A DNA stretch of 64,000 nt from Euborellia annulipes (GCA_023213315.1 JAKCPI010009525.1:124001-188000), one strand, 5' to 3'. Shown: positions 36,185 to 46,930, counted from the stretch's first letter. Numbers and translations are program-made. The notes: generated from the letters alone by a model not told the origin.

Positions 36185-36812
36185 TCTAAAAATCTGGTTT
36201 GACTGGTCGCACAGCAGATGGTCACACCAGATTTTTTGTGTCGACATATGTTTAGTTTCCGCCAATATATTAAAATTGAATATAGGCCTATAAAATTTAT
36301 AAACATGGGAAAATATTTATATTTTGTTACCATAGTAACCATTTCTCGTTCTTTCCTGTGAAGTACAAGAGTAAAGTGGCCTTCAAAATATTTCAATGAC
36401 AAAATGAGAATATACTTTTTAAAGAGCATCTAAAAAATAATTATTTTTTAATCAAAATCGTTGGAGCGAATTTTGAGAAAATCGAAAAAAAAAAACTGAA
36501 AAAGTACATCAGTAAAGTACTAGTACTTTTTGGCCGATTTTGATCAAAACCTTATTTTCACGCCCTAGGTGGGTGTCTAATTTAAATATAAAATTTCAAC
36601 CTCCTAGCTCTATTTCTTCATGCTTTAAATTGAACACACACACACCATGTTGCGAAAAGCACTTTTTTGAATTTAGGGGACCTCAAAACGTGTATATCCA
36701 TCAAAATATCGACATCGAATTTTTGACATGAATCCAATACTTTCTCTCTCTATAGGTATATTAACATCTGATATATAAATATATATAAACATTGAGGTAA
36801 GAGAAAGCAAAA
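36185..36812 (-). repeat. R1 repeat, nearly complete reverse copy
   Basis: Starts with 'aaaatctggtttgactggtc' and its hairpin partner 'gatggtcacaccagattttt', runs through 'aaagtactagtactttttgg' and ends 'ggtaagagaaagcaaaaag'. It has the whole family order and is useful as a reference copy. Confidence 0.85.
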
Positions 36813-37186
36813 AGATCTGAAGCGAATCGACTCTTAAGCTAATTATTAGCCTATTAATAATAAAATTTTCATGTTGTTAGAAAGCATAAAAACTAATTAA
36901 GTGGGCAGTTATGATCATCGGTTAAATTTACTGGTATGCCCTCTAAATAAAAAAGGTTCATAAGTAAAAAAAGGTCTAAACAAAAGCAAATATAAAAACT
37001 ATGAAAAGAAATTCCTTGTCATCTGGTGAGTGAGTTTTCGGTCTCCTGAGATTTTAAAAATTTGCATACATAATACGATCTAGCAGAAACAAAAACTTCA
37101 TTAGTGATTAAAGCAAATGAATCGCTTTTCTTCCAACATCAAACAAATTTATATCTAACAATTAATAAATAATTCAATATTTATTA

Positions 37187-37409
37187 ATTCAAGTACCCGA
37201 CAAAAGTTGGAATGTACCACCGGAAGTCGAACTACGGATCCACCAATTTGTACTCGGTGTGTCCTAACTCCTGATAACTAAAATTGTTTTCTGATTGAAT
37301 TCAAATACCCGATTGCCGTGCTGCGGTCCTGTGGTAAGGCCACACTGAGTACAAATTGGTAGATCCGTGGTTCCCGGCGACACACCCTAACTTTTGTCAG
37401 GTATTCAAA
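37187..37409. mobile_element. Foldback element with about 70-bp arms
   Basis: The left arm has 'acccgacaaaagttg', 'cggatccaccaatttgtact' and 'cggtgtg'. The right arm is its complement: 'cacactgagtacaaattggt', 'agatccgtgg' and 'aacttttgtcaggtattcaa'. Fragments resembling the arm appear near 41110 and 50315. Confidence 0.75.
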
Positions 37410-37555
37410 TTAATAAATATTTAATTATATAAAATTCCTTCGAGGCTTACATACAGATTATAATATCTTAAATATTATAAATATAATTTCTTATTTATTA
37501 ATTTATTAATATAAATACAATAATTTAAGAAAAATTGTTCAGTAAAAAAAAAAAC

Positions 37556-37683
37556 ATGGGTTCGGATCCCAGCCAGTCCGAAGAAAATTTATGTAAATCA
37601 ATTAATAATGCCTAGAACAAATATATCGTCATTAACTTAAGAATCGTTTAAAATCTATATAGCTAAGATGCCAAAGACTTGAA
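37556..37683 (+). repeat. SINE family A, 5'-truncated and diverged
   Basis: Begins at box B 'gggttcggatcccagccagt' and 'ccgaagaaaatttat', then the body 'gccaaagacttgaaaa'. The head is missing. Confidence 0.55.
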
Positions 37684-38497
37684 AAATACATTTTTCACTA
37701 GTTAAATTTTATATCGCTAATTTTCGACTCCTAGCATAGAAGAAGGTGGTGACATTACTGATAAATTGTATAAATACTAACGAATATATTTATTTAAATT
37801 AATTGATGGCCAATATATTTATTGAAACCTATAGCATTGAATCTATCATGATAAAAATAATGAATCTAACAATGTTAACCTATATGAAGTTGTGATTTCT
37901 TTCTTTCGGATTATCTTAAAGTGTGATTTATATCTGTGAAAATTTCTGTCTTTTTCATCAGAACTAACTTAAGATGTCTTTTCGTCCATTCTCTATCTCT
38001 TTCATTTGATCTGCAGATCATCATCATTTTTGAATGCTGAATTTCAGGTCTATCAATATTTTTTCTCCAACGACCGGTATTTGACGCCTGTTATGGGCCG
38101 GTTTTAATCTTGCATATATATAGATTTGGTTCCGTCTCGTGGAGATCCGGGTTCATTTTAAAATGAACGAGTAGCAATTCAGATTATCCCTCAAATATAA
38201 ATAATTAAAGATTTATTTTATAAGAGCCAAAATCTAAGTACAGTATCAAAGTGATGAAAAGATTATTTATTCTAGTTATAAAATTCCTTAAATAAAGCAA
38301 TATTAATACTAATATCTATTTGTAGAGTCAATTATATCAGAGAGAAGCTTATGTTTCATTAATATGCTTAATGTGTAATGAGTTGTTTATTTAAAGGCTG
38401 AGGGTAGAAAGTGGTTTGAAAAAATTTTTTCAATCTTCCATTTTAAATAAGTATTTAAAATGGAAGAATAGTACTATTTGTTAAGAAGACGACTGTG
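37684..38497. other. No recognisable gene
   Basis: AT-rich spacer with a moderately GC patch at 38070-38160 that has no frame. Nothing specific is seen. Confidence 0.5.
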
Positions 38498-38592
38498 AAT
38501 ATCCATTAAAATATCAACATCGAATTTTTGAGATGAATTCAATACTTTCTCTCTATATATTCATAAGATTTATAGAAAAGAGAAAGTATTTT
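38498..38592 (-). repeat. R1 terminal fragment
   Basis: Only the start of the family remains: 'atcaacatcgaatttttgag', 'ttcaatactttctctctat' and 'tagaaaagagaaagta'. Confidence 0.7.
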
Positions 38593-39336
38593 ACTATATA
38601 TGATTTATAAGTCTACTATAATTAACTATGTTTATATTCTTGGGAAAATTTTAATTAATGAGCCATTGTTTATATAATTAAAAGCAAATATACCTTATAG
38701 GAAAGATGAATAAATAATAAATTAAATAAATGATTAAAGTGATTAGAGTGACCGAAACGTTGTGTATTAGAAGAGGCATTTACATTATTTTAATTGTGAA
38801 TTAAATATTTTTAATTAATTAATTTTAATTAATTAATAATTTTAAATTAATTCTTCTTTTCCTAGTCAAATTTGGTTTAAGATAATTTCTTGAAGGCTCA
38901 AGAAAGAGCTTTTGTAAAAATGTTCATATGTGAATTTGTATGTGTGCGCCTATTTGAGTGTATGTGTAAATGCGTGACTCATTCTGATCATATTTTTAAC
39001 TCGGCGAGTTGTTGTTCCGGTTTAATTCGATTTTTTTGATTGAATATCATAATTAATCATTGTATACTTTGTAATCTTTCTAATTAATTCTGTACATAAC
39101 TTTTCTACTGTATTTATATTATTTGTAAATATATAATACTATATTGAAAATCTATGAAATCATTAACACCTAAGGGTCATCTTGACAAATCTTTGATATG
39201 ATTACAAAAACATTTTAGAGTTGATAATTCATTCAATTCAATTCAAATTAAAATATAAAGATCATAAATTAGTTTTTTTTTTTTAAAGAATGGAAGGAGG
39301 TAGCAGCCAGGAAGGAGTGTCTCCAAAACAATGAAA
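38593..39336. other. No recognisable gene
   Basis: AT-rich. 'gaccgaaacgttgtgt' at about 38751 resembles the 3' part of the hammerhead motif but lacks an upstream CTGANGA. No other feature. Confidence 0.5.
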
Positions 39337-39397
39337 CTCCCAGATATTCGCGACGTTTCGGTCCAAATTTATTTGACCATCATCAGGCAATCAGGAG
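39337..39397 (-). ncRNA. Hammerhead ribozyme candidate (type I), best example
   Basis: On the minus strand CTGATGA is followed by stem II GGTC (loop AAATAAATTTG) GACC, then GAAACGTC. Stem I forms between CTCCTGATTGC and GCGAATATCTGGGAG: TTGC/GCGA next to the core and CTCC/GGAG outside, separated by an internal loop as in natural type I hammerheads. All invariant core bases and the GUC cleavage triplet are present. The expected function is self-cleavage of a Penelope-like or retrozyme-like transcript. No reverse transcriptase is seen nearby. Confidence 0.7.
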
Positions 39398-39663
39398 TTG
39401 TCATATGTAAATTTATATAAATATATTTAATCATATGTTGCTTCGGACTTGTTAATGACATTAAAATTTTGCTCATCTGCAATCGAAGGCTTAGATATGT
39501 GAGGAAGTAATCACTCAACAGATCATAAATTAGGTTATATGAGAATGTTAAAAAATGGTAAAGAAACGAAATTAATTTGGGAAAAAATATAAGTCAATAT
39601 AATTTGTTAATTTAAATAAATTTTTTTAAATATATTTAATCGTCCCCTCATGAGAGAGTTTAC
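39398..39663. other. No recognisable gene; flank of hammerhead
   Basis: AT-rich with a moderately GC segment 'tgttgcttcggacttgttaa' that may belong to the same retroelement as the ribozyme. Confidence 0.4.
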
Positions 39664-40062
39664 TTAAGGTGCGCGTCTCGAAAAACCGTTAAAACACGAT
39701 TGACTCGAGGGGGCAAGAGATGGCGTTAGTGTTCCCCATAGGAATATAAGGGACTTATTCCATTTCATTCTAGAGCTTCCAGCTAATTAATTAAGGGTAG
39801 AAAATTAATTATTTTTGAACACAAAGATTTAATAATAATTTAATTATCTACAACTTATAGAGCTCCTTTTTTTTTTTAATATCTTTTATTTAATGCGATT
39901 AATCTAAAAAAAAAATTTTTTTTTCGAAAATCAAAAAAAGGGCTTCTATTATTTGTAGATATTTTAAATAGCTTTAATTAAAAAAAAAATTTGAGGTCGA
40001 TAACTTCAAAATTGTGGCAGCTGGAAACTCCCAAAATTAGCACCCCGAGACGCCCACCTTAA
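39664..40062. mobile_element. piggyBac-like MITE with TTAA borders
   Basis: Inverted ends TTAAGGTGCGCGTCTCG and CGAGACGCCCACCTTAA differ at one base and begin and end with the TTAA target typical of piggyBac insertions. The interior is AT-rich without frames. Confidence 0.75.
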
Positions 40063-40165
40063 AGCATATGTCTTTTAAAGATTTAGATTTTCTATTAAAA
40101 TTTAATCCTTTTTAATACATTTAGCTAGATTCGTTTTATTTTTTATTATAATATTATATAGTATA

Positions 40166-40335
40166 TCAAAGTGTGACCTGGGTTTTAGTAGAGTGGTAGA
40201 ATTTTAGCTTCTTGTTCTAGGGTTCAAGGTTCGATTTTGGATTTTAGCAACATTTATTCCAATTATATTGCCTACCAATTAATTTGCGAAAATAAGAATG
40301 GGATCTAAATGACTTTAGATGTCCAAAAATCTTTA
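40166..40335 (+). repeat. SINE family B, old copy
   Basis: Box A-like 'ttttagtagagtggtagaat', box B-like 'caaggttcgattttgga', and the body 'attgcctaccaattaatttg' then 'gtccaaaaatcttta'. Strongly diverged. Confidence 0.55.
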
Positions 40336-40714
40336 AAAAATATTCAATTACCCATGAATATAAATCTCTAACTAGTGATTAAATATGAAGCTGACAAATT
40401 TTTACAAGCCTATGAGGTAGTGAGTCAAAAAATAATAATATTTTAGCGGCCCCAGAAGAAAGAATATAGGAAAGTGAGTTGTTAATTAGGAAGGACATGA
40501 GAAAGAAAATAAAATTTTTTGGAAAAAAAAACAAAAATTGAATCTACTATCAATAATCCAAAAGAGGCTTTAAAAGAGTTAAACAGGTAGAAATAATATA
40601 ATTTCACTCCTTTTCATAATAAGGATGATTTTATCATATCAAATCAAAATTTATCTTCTTTATCCTCACTATTACTTCGAGAAATATTAATTACATATAC
40701 TGGTATATGTTATA

Positions 40715-40749
40715 CAAGTGGTAAAGCCCGCCGAAAGCTTTACCACTTG
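40715..40749. other. Perfect 13-bp hairpin
   Basis: CAAGTGGTAAAGC and GCTTTACCACTTG are exact complements around the nine-base loop CCGCCGAAA, just before a C/T-rich tract. It could be an RNA structure or a tiny remnant of a foldback element. No adjacent gene explains it. Confidence 0.6.
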
Positions 40750-41436
40750 CCTGGACCCCCTTGCTCTCCCCCCTCCCCTCTCCTCGCCTCCTGCCAACAA
40801 ATGCATCAAATATATTCTTGCTCCCTGTTTGAAAATTTTGCAATTGATCGCCGAAGACGAGTAATTACAAAATTTTAAAGTTTTAAATTATGTCTGTCTT
40901 AAAGTTTTAAATTTCCCTCCCTAACTCCTCTTCCTGTAAATTTAACCAATCAGCAAGAGAACAGGCACATACACACAGGGACAGGAAGTCAGTGGCTAGC
41001 GCTTTGTATATAGTAAGAATTTATGATGATATTGGCCTATGATATTTAGCAAAAAATGTAACCATTGCAAGGAGGATCACGAATCCTCAACTTGTCGATT
41101 TGTGGGGTATGCTGAGTACAAATGGTTCAACTCCTAGCGGTACCTAATTTTTTAAATAAATGTTGATTAATTACAAAAACAATGTATATACCTGGTATGT
41201 ACAAAGTGACTACCTTTAAATAAATATTTGATTCTGGATTAAGAATGGAATAATAAAGTTATCATGAAATTCTCCTGAGATAAGCAAATAAGGCATTGAG
41301 TGAATATCCTCCTATCTCAAGATCAAAATTATCCCTAAAGTCACCAAATATTATATTATTTCAAATTATAAATGTGGTTTATGGGAAGGGAGAATCAAAT
41401 TAAGTGATTTTTGACATCTAGGACTAATTATATATT
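40750..41436. other. No recognisable gene; GC-richer patch
   Basis: A C/T-rich tract at 40757-40795 is followed by a patch with a CCAATC box (40947) and 'cagtggctagcgctttgtat'. This is mildly promoter-like but has no frame. At 41095-41150 'gagtacaaatggttcaactc' resembles the arm of the 37187 foldback. Confidence 0.4.
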
Positions 41437-41545
41437 TATTTAAATGAATTTGGTAGCCAATATAATTATTGTAATGCTTTGGACGGGAACCGAACCGGGA
41501 CCCTTAGAACATGAAGACAACCTCTTCCAGCCACTAAAACATAAT
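41437..41545 (-). repeat. SINE family B, reverse old copy
   Basis: On the minus strand box B is 'ggtcccggttcggttcccgt', followed by a body containing 'attggctaccaaattcattt'. The head 'gttttagtggctggaagagg' is diverged. Confidence 0.55.
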
Positions 41546-42082
41546 AAATGGAATGTTTATTTCTGAATTTTTATTTGAAATCAATAATTTCAAGCTGATT
41601 GATTAATTTCGGGCCCACCTATTTCTTTCCGATAAGCCTCATGGTTTAGCAAAAGGCGTTTTCTCATCGTTTTAATCTTTCCCAATCTCTTCGTATGTAT
41701 AATTTGATAATAAATCTTAGAAACGTAACAATATCGAGCTGATTGCTTAAACATTCAATATATTATAATACACAATCCTTTTGCCATTAGTAAACGGCGT
41801 TGAAGTCATCTTAATAAGAAAAGGATTGGAGGGAATTTAATAAAATTATTTTTAATAGAAATTATAATCTAATGAATTGACTGATTCTTAAATTTTTTTT
41901 TTAAGAGAAACTTATTATTAATTTTACTTAGCTGTCAATCTATGTATTTTATAATTTACTAGCGAACTAATATAAATGAGAGCTGGCCAAATGGACCTTA
42001 GTCTAAGGCCATTCAAAATGAAAATCAATCAATACCTATACTGTATAAGAGATGTATGGATGACCATCCCAATATTAAGAGT
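41546..42082. other. No recognisable gene
   Basis: AT-rich spacer. A short reverse frame at about 41590-41665 (MRKRLLLNHEAYRKEIGGPE...) reads protein-like but is only about 25 codons. It may or may not belong to the minus-strand candidate upstream. Confidence 0.35.
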
Positions 42083-42341
42083 AAAATTGGACTGTTATAG
42101 ACGAAGGAACCAAGCGCCAAATCTGAGATAAAGGCCATTTCATTTGCACAATTGTAAACAAGCCAATGGTAATGAATTTTTTTCTTGTTTTAAACTAAAT
42201 AAGAGAAAGTAAAAAGTGAACAGAGTAATAATGTTGTGATTTAAATAAAAAAGTAGATCTTTTTCCCTACAAGATGGCGGCATTATATAAATGGCGATCA
42301 TAATGGCGCTTGGTTCCTTCATGCATAACATGGTCCAATTT
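42083..42341. mobile_element. 259-bp foldback MITE
   Basis: The left end 'aaattggactgttatagacg' then 'aaggaaccaagcgcca' is mirrored by 'tggcgcttggttccttcatg', 'cataacatggtccaattt'. The arms of about 37 bp differ by small indels. The interior includes 'aagatggcggcattatataa'. Confidence 0.75.
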
Positions 42342-42566
42342 AAATGTAAAAAACACCCAAACTATAGAACTAAATTGTTCATTTAAATGATTTTAAATTA
42401 AATAAAACAATGTTCTCAATGTTTATTTTGTATATTGTTGTAGTTTCATTTATTGTTCCATAATGTATTTATTGATATTTTCCTTATGTGCCAAAATAAA
42501 TGGAATGAAGGTTCCTACCTTTTAACAATTAATTTTTTTTAAAATCCAAAAATAATTAAAAATTTT

Positions 42567-43505
42567 TTACCAACTAAAAGAAATGGAAAATGCTACCAGG
42601 GTATATTTCAGGTGACAATTTGCAAATTTTCCAGAGTTCTTTCTTAGTGACTTTTGCAATGCTATCAAACTGCCTGACACTTCTTTTGGGATGGAAAGCC
42701 TGACATAAAAGAAGAGAAGAAATGATCGGGAAACTCGTAGTCATCATGCATTCAACAGTAGTTATCATGCATTTAACAGAAGTTAACGATAGAGAAATTT
42801 TATCAAGTATTTATTTATTTATTTATTTGACTTCCGCCCCCTCCTTCAATTTTATCAAGTAAGTATTAATATAATAATTAATTAATATAAATAAAATCTA
42901 TTATGTTTTAAGTAATAATAATATTACAAATAGGTGATCCTAAATGGAAAAAATGGAAAATTTTTATAAAGTATATCGATATGTTATCTTAAATAATACT
43001 TAAAAGCTTAAACCAAGATGAGCATTAAAGTTTCCATTAAGAAAATTTCAAAATAGAGATATCAGTGTCCTCATTTGGGGAGGGGGATACGGGAGGTCAT
43101 TTGTCCCTTCCCCCAAGAGCTAATTTTTATCTAATTATAATTAAAATATTTAAAAATATATGAAAAAATGATGATAAATAAATTTTAGTTTATTACGACA
43201 AATAATTTTTGTTATAAGCTTACTAATGAATTTTGTGGGAAGTTCAATATAAAAAAAAAAAAAAAAATATTAATAGTTTCCCCCTTCCTAAACAAAAAAA
43301 AAAAAATAATAAAAAATAAAAAATAAAAAAATAAAAAAAAAAATGTTTGCTTCCCCGTATGGATGACAAAAACCTCTAATTTGAATTAATTAAAAAATTC
43401 AAAAATATTATTAGAATGAATAATTTGAATGTTTTTAACTAATAATAAATAAAAACAATAATTAACGAGTTTTTAAACTTACCGAGTAAACATATTAGCT
43501 GTCAT
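42567..43505 (-). CDS. Candidate 5' end of an unidentified minus-strand gene
   Basis: The product is not recognised. Exon one (43483-43505) starts ATG and encodes MTANMFT plus two bases, followed by a consensus donor CG|GTAAGT. The proposed exon two begins at 42699 after a strong acceptor (pyrimidine tract TCTTCTCTTCTTTTATGTCAG). Joining the two keeps the frame open: ...TRLSIPKEVSGSLIALQKSL, then RKNSGKFANCHLKYTLVAFS, stopping at 42567, or splicing earlier at CTG|GTAGCA. Upstream lies a GC-richer segment with inverted CCAAT boxes at 43843-43862, which suits a promoter and 5' UTR. A 95-codon upstream frame ends in a TGA overlapping the ATG (ATGA). An alternative reading of exon two alone (AFHPKRSVRQFDSIAKVTKK...) is also open, so the true frame is uncertain. 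The hydrophobic end could be the start of a membrane segment. Confidence 0.3.
42811..42833. repeat. (TTTA)n microsatellite
   Basis: Five to six TTTA units followed by a C/T-rich tract. Confidence 0.8.
43240..43345. repeat. A-rich low-complexity tract
   Basis: Long A runs interrupted by single T, C or short C/T patches, within the proposed intron of the minus-strand candidate. Confidence 0.8.
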
Positions 43506-43805
43506 GATAGCTCACAGCATTTCAATTCAAAAATAAAACAAAATCGGAGCACTATTATTGTGAAAAAATCCAAAATATTATAATCACAAACACGAATAGA
43601 AGTGTCAAAATCACGTGCTAACGTTTGAATGTCCACAGAGCACAGAAAATAGCAAATAATCCAGACATGTTCATAGAGCAGATTTCTGATGGACCATGAA
43701 ACGGAGAACTCTAGGTATCCCGGACAAGAGCAAACGAGACACTGACTGAAACCTGAAGCCGGCAACCTGAAGAACCCACACCACAACACCTGAGGGCCCC
43801 CAACC

Positions 43806-43880
43806 GGACAAATTAAGACCCGCCTCCTCTTACCTGTGATTGGTTATAGACTAGCCAATCAGAGTTCTTGATTAAGCAAC
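43806..43880 (-). promoter_or_regulatory. Paired CCAAT boxes, possible promoter
   Basis: GATTGG and CCAATC lie 8-9 bases apart in inverted orientation at about 43843-43862, in a patch of DNA less AT-rich than its neighbours. Such pairs bind NF-Y in animal promoters. The location about 340 bases upstream of the minus-strand ATG at 43505 fits transcription in that direction. No TATA box or mapped start supports it. Confidence 0.35.
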
Positions 43881-43899
43881 CGGAACGGATATTTATTCT

Positions 43900-44954
43900 G
43901 TTAAGGAAGTCACTCCTTTTTTCGTTTTCTCGCATAAGATAAAATATAATGTTATTTAAGGTAAGAAATGAATATGGAAAGAGATACTCCCCCATTGCAG
44001 GACGCCATTATTAATAGAAGCTTAATAATAATAAAAATAATCTGAGTTGGTATACGTAAATGTTGTCGTTCAGTTTGAAAAAATTAAAAATTTAATCTCA
44101 CAATAAATGGATTAAAAGATTTTTAAGTCTATATGACTCTAAATCACAAATTTCATACTAATTCCAATTAATTAAGACTTTATTTATCAATAATAAATTA
44201 TACAATTAAGCTTACGTATATCTATGTGTATATAAAAATCTTTTCGACTCCATGGCTCCAAAACTAGGACGATCTTCCTATCCATGATAATTTTAATGAT
44301 TTGCAAAGAGTTACATTCGGTCTTGGCTCCAATGTTCCATTTGAGAGAAAAATTGGAATCCCACAGTCATACAATATTCTTATTGAATTATTATTAGTCC
44401 AGGATCTCAGGCCCATTTTTACAAGTTATTACTATCAAGCTAATTTTCCGTGAGTAGCTTCATTTTGATGAGACGACCAATTTTCTCTCTTACAACAATT
44501 CTTGATTGTGGTAGCTAACAGGAGTAGCAGGGATATAATATTTCAAATTGACGATTCTCAAAAATTTACTACTATTCATGGGTTTTTTCAATAAATCTTA
44601 AGAAAATTATTAACATTATTGAGAAGAAAATATTTGTCCTACAAATCGATCAAAGAGTCCCCCCCCCCCTTTCAACATGTTCATGTTCGAAGTGGGGGAC
44701 TCTGTGTGTTGCTGAAATTGTAATTTTATATATTCTCATCTCCGGGTATGTACTCTGTATATTAATACTGAATATTATAGATTTTATTTTTATATTTTAT
44801 AGAGAGCAATAATAGCATGTTATGTTATGTACGAAAATATTTTATCTCTGAAGATGGCCTAGCAACAATAAAAGAAATAGTTTTGGCTGCATATGTCTTG
44901 GATTTTTTTTTTTGACTCCTTAGTAATAATTCCAGCCACAAAGACATACCTCAC
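43900..44954. other. No recognisable gene
   Basis: AT-rich. At 44850-44860 'tctgaagatggcctagc' resembles the 5' part of a hammerhead core but no GAAAC follows. A C run at 44660-44670. Nothing more. Confidence 0.5.
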
Positions 44955-45155
44955 CAAAGCAAGCCATGACTAGATATTTAAGCTCTATAATACAAATTAT
45001 ATTTAATATAGAGTAAGAGAAAGTAAAATTACTCTAGCTAAAAAATTTATAAATGATTTATAAATATCCTAAAATAATTTTAAATTTTTCAAACGTTTGA
45101 AAAAATTTTCTTGAAACCCCCTTCCCCATCAAAAATTTCTGGCTACGCCTATGTA
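44955..45155 (-). mobile_element. hAT MITE fragment, reverse copy of the 10565/27406 family
   Basis: Contains 'gccatgactagatatttaag' and the end 'aaaaatttctggctacgcct', identical in order to the complement of the 27406 element. The second terminal repeat is missing or altered. Confidence 0.7.
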
Positions 45156-45284
45156 TGTAAGAGAAAGTAAAAAAGGTTGAGCGGAAAAAAGTATAAAGTT
45201 TACGTAAGCAAGAAGAGGTAGATGATAATTATTCCTGCCAGAAATAGGGTAATCAAAAATAGCCTTACTTAAAAAATCTCAAAT

Positions 45285-45463
45285 TTCTACCTAGCTCATT
45301 TCCTTTTGCAATATTTTGAAAACAAAAAGATCATTTTGCGCCACCCTTATTTTTGGACTCAGAGGATCTTAAAACGTGTATTTCCATCAAAACATCGAAT
45401 TTTTTGAAATGAATACAATACTTTCTTTATATATATTAACATATATAAGTTAGAAAAAGTAAT
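45285..45463 (-). repeat. R1 fragment
   Basis: Includes 'tagctcatttccttttgca', 'ttttggactcagaggatctt', 'aaaacgtgtatttccatcaa' and 'agttagaaaaagtaa'. Confidence 0.75.
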
Positions 45464-45592
45464 AATTAATATAAGGATCGTTAAAAAGTCTAAATGGTCT
45501 AATATACTGTACATGTAATACAGAAGTAGCAAGGACGAGAAATTGAAGCTTCAAATCTTTCCCAAGTCAAAATTGATAGAATGCTGTCTGAC

Positions 45593-46001
45593 CAGCGTTT
45601 TCCAAAGTGTGGATCGCGACCCGGCACCGGGCCGCAGAAAAATTTTACCGGATCGAGAAAAAAAAATTGTAAAAGCACAATTTTTTTTTTTTACATCAGT
45701 CACTAGGAATAGTGGCAAAGTGTGTATTTGTACTCTTTCATATAGCCATTTGGACACCAAATGACTTAAAAAGAATGCCTGGACCCCTAATAGATATATT
45801 CAATATCAAAGGTTATCGTAAAAGTCTTATATGGCCTAAGTTGCCGAAAAGGCTGTGTGGATATGTGTGTGTGAGTTTGAATGAGAAAAAAGTGTGAGTG
45901 TTTAAAAAAAAAAAACTTGATTTTTATTAAAAAATAAAATTTGTTTGATAGAATGTCTGACCTCGTACCGGGCCGCAGTCAAAAAAGTTTAGGAAAAGCT
46001 G
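45593..46001. mobile_element. hAT-like MITE with CAGCGTTTTCC ends
   Basis: The left end CAGCGTTTTCCAAAGTGTGG and the right end 'aagtttaggaaaagctg' are imperfect inverted repeats. Subterminal 'caccgggccgcag' and 'accgggccgcag' are direct. CAG...TTTCC ends are typical of hAT elements. The 8-bp flanks agree poorly. It is interrupted by a SINE A copy. Confidence 0.55.
45737..45914 (+). repeat. SINE family A 3' half, inside a hAT MITE
   Basis: The body 'gccatttggacaccaaatga', 'aatgcctggacccc' and 'ggcctaagttgccgaaaagg', a GTGTGTGTGAG tract, GAATGAGAAAAAAG and a poly(A) tail. The tRNA-like head is missing. Confidence 0.8.
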
Positions 46002-46016
46002 GTTTAGACTCTTAAG

Positions 46017-46433
46017 CAGAGTTTCCCAACCTTTTGAAGTTCACGGCACCCTTGGAAATAATATTAAACGCTAACACCATAACAATATAATAAAGTATTA
46101 CTATAGTCACTGAGTAAAAATACATCAATAGTTTTGTTATGTAAGTATATAGTATATTTTTATTTATCTCAATATCTCGAGGCAGAGCCGGATCTAGAGG
46201 GGGGCAGTGGGTGCATGTGCCCCGGGCGGCAGATATCAGGGGGCGGCAATTAAAGAAAGATTTACTAAAAAAAAGGTAAAATGATTTGAATTTTGTATAG
46301 AACATTTTAAGGAGGGGGCGGCAAATTAAATTTTCCCCCCTAAAAAATCTCGTAGTTCCGGCCCTGTCTCGAGGCCCCTTAGCTAAATACACGGCACTCT
46401 TGTGCGCCGAGTCACACCGGTTGGGTACCACTG
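46017..46433. mobile_element. hAT-like MITE with CAGAGTTTCCCAACC ends
   Basis: The left end CAGAGTTTCCCAACCTTTTG and the right end CACCGGTTGGGTACCACTG are imperfect inverted repeats of the classic hAT CAG..TTCCCAACC type. Subterminal 'cacggcacccttgg' and 'cacggcactcttgtgcg' repeat. The element is split by the younger hAT MITE at 46183. A 139-codon reverse frame spanning both is spurious. Confidence 0.7.
46183..46366. mobile_element. hAT MITE nested, perfect 8-bp duplication TCTCGAGG
   Basis: The ends CAGAGCCGGATCTAG and CGTAGTTCCGGCCCTG are flanked by TCTCGAGG at 46175-46182 and 46367-46374. The internal sequence is shared with the 25875 element ('cagtgggtgca.gtgccccgg'). Confidence 0.9.
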
Positions 46434-46930
46434 GTACTCAAGTCAGGGTTAGTCAAAGTTAAACTACAGAAAATTGGATTTGAATGAAATGAAATCATTT
46501 TGTCATATTATTAAAAATATTATTAACTTTGAAAGTCAAAAAATGGATTAGAATCGTAAAAGTTTTAAATATTACTCACCTAATGAAGAATTTTTGGAAT
46601 TAAAATCCCCAGCACAGGTAACACTTGAGAGTTGAGTCCCCCCAGCCTATACTGATGAGCCGCCATAAGCTATTCAGATTTGCATCCGTTGTGTTCCCGC
46701 TGCAACAAGAATCAAATATAACAAATCAGTGTGGAACGTCTCCCTATTGGCATCGGTATAATAAATATTAATAATAGGCCCTATATACCGTAAACTATTT
46801 ATGTTAAAACACCTAAATGATCTCAATAGCCGAAATGGATAAGTAATAAAAAATTAAATATATAGAAAAGTATTTCTACTGTATACTACTGTAGTATAAA
46901 ATGTTATTAGAAATTGTGACAGAGTAAAAT
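46434..46930. other. No recognisable gene
   Basis: AT-rich spacer with a GC patch near 46605-46700 that has no frame or repeat partner. Confidence 0.45.

Noticed and set aside
36115..36429. 104-codon reverse frame
   Set aside because: Most of it lies in R1, and equivalent frames recur in other R1 copies with stops.
38751..38766. GACCGAAACGTTG as another hammerhead
   Set aside because: No CTGANGA core and no stem II partner lies upstream within range.
44850..44880. CTGAAGATGGCC as a hammerhead core
   Set aside because: The following sequence lacks the GAAAC strand and a stem II complement.
46012..46431. 139-codon reverse open frame, among the longest in the first 60 kb
   Set aside because: It spans two nested hAT MITEs including their terminal repeats; the frame is a by-product of GC-rich repeat sequence.
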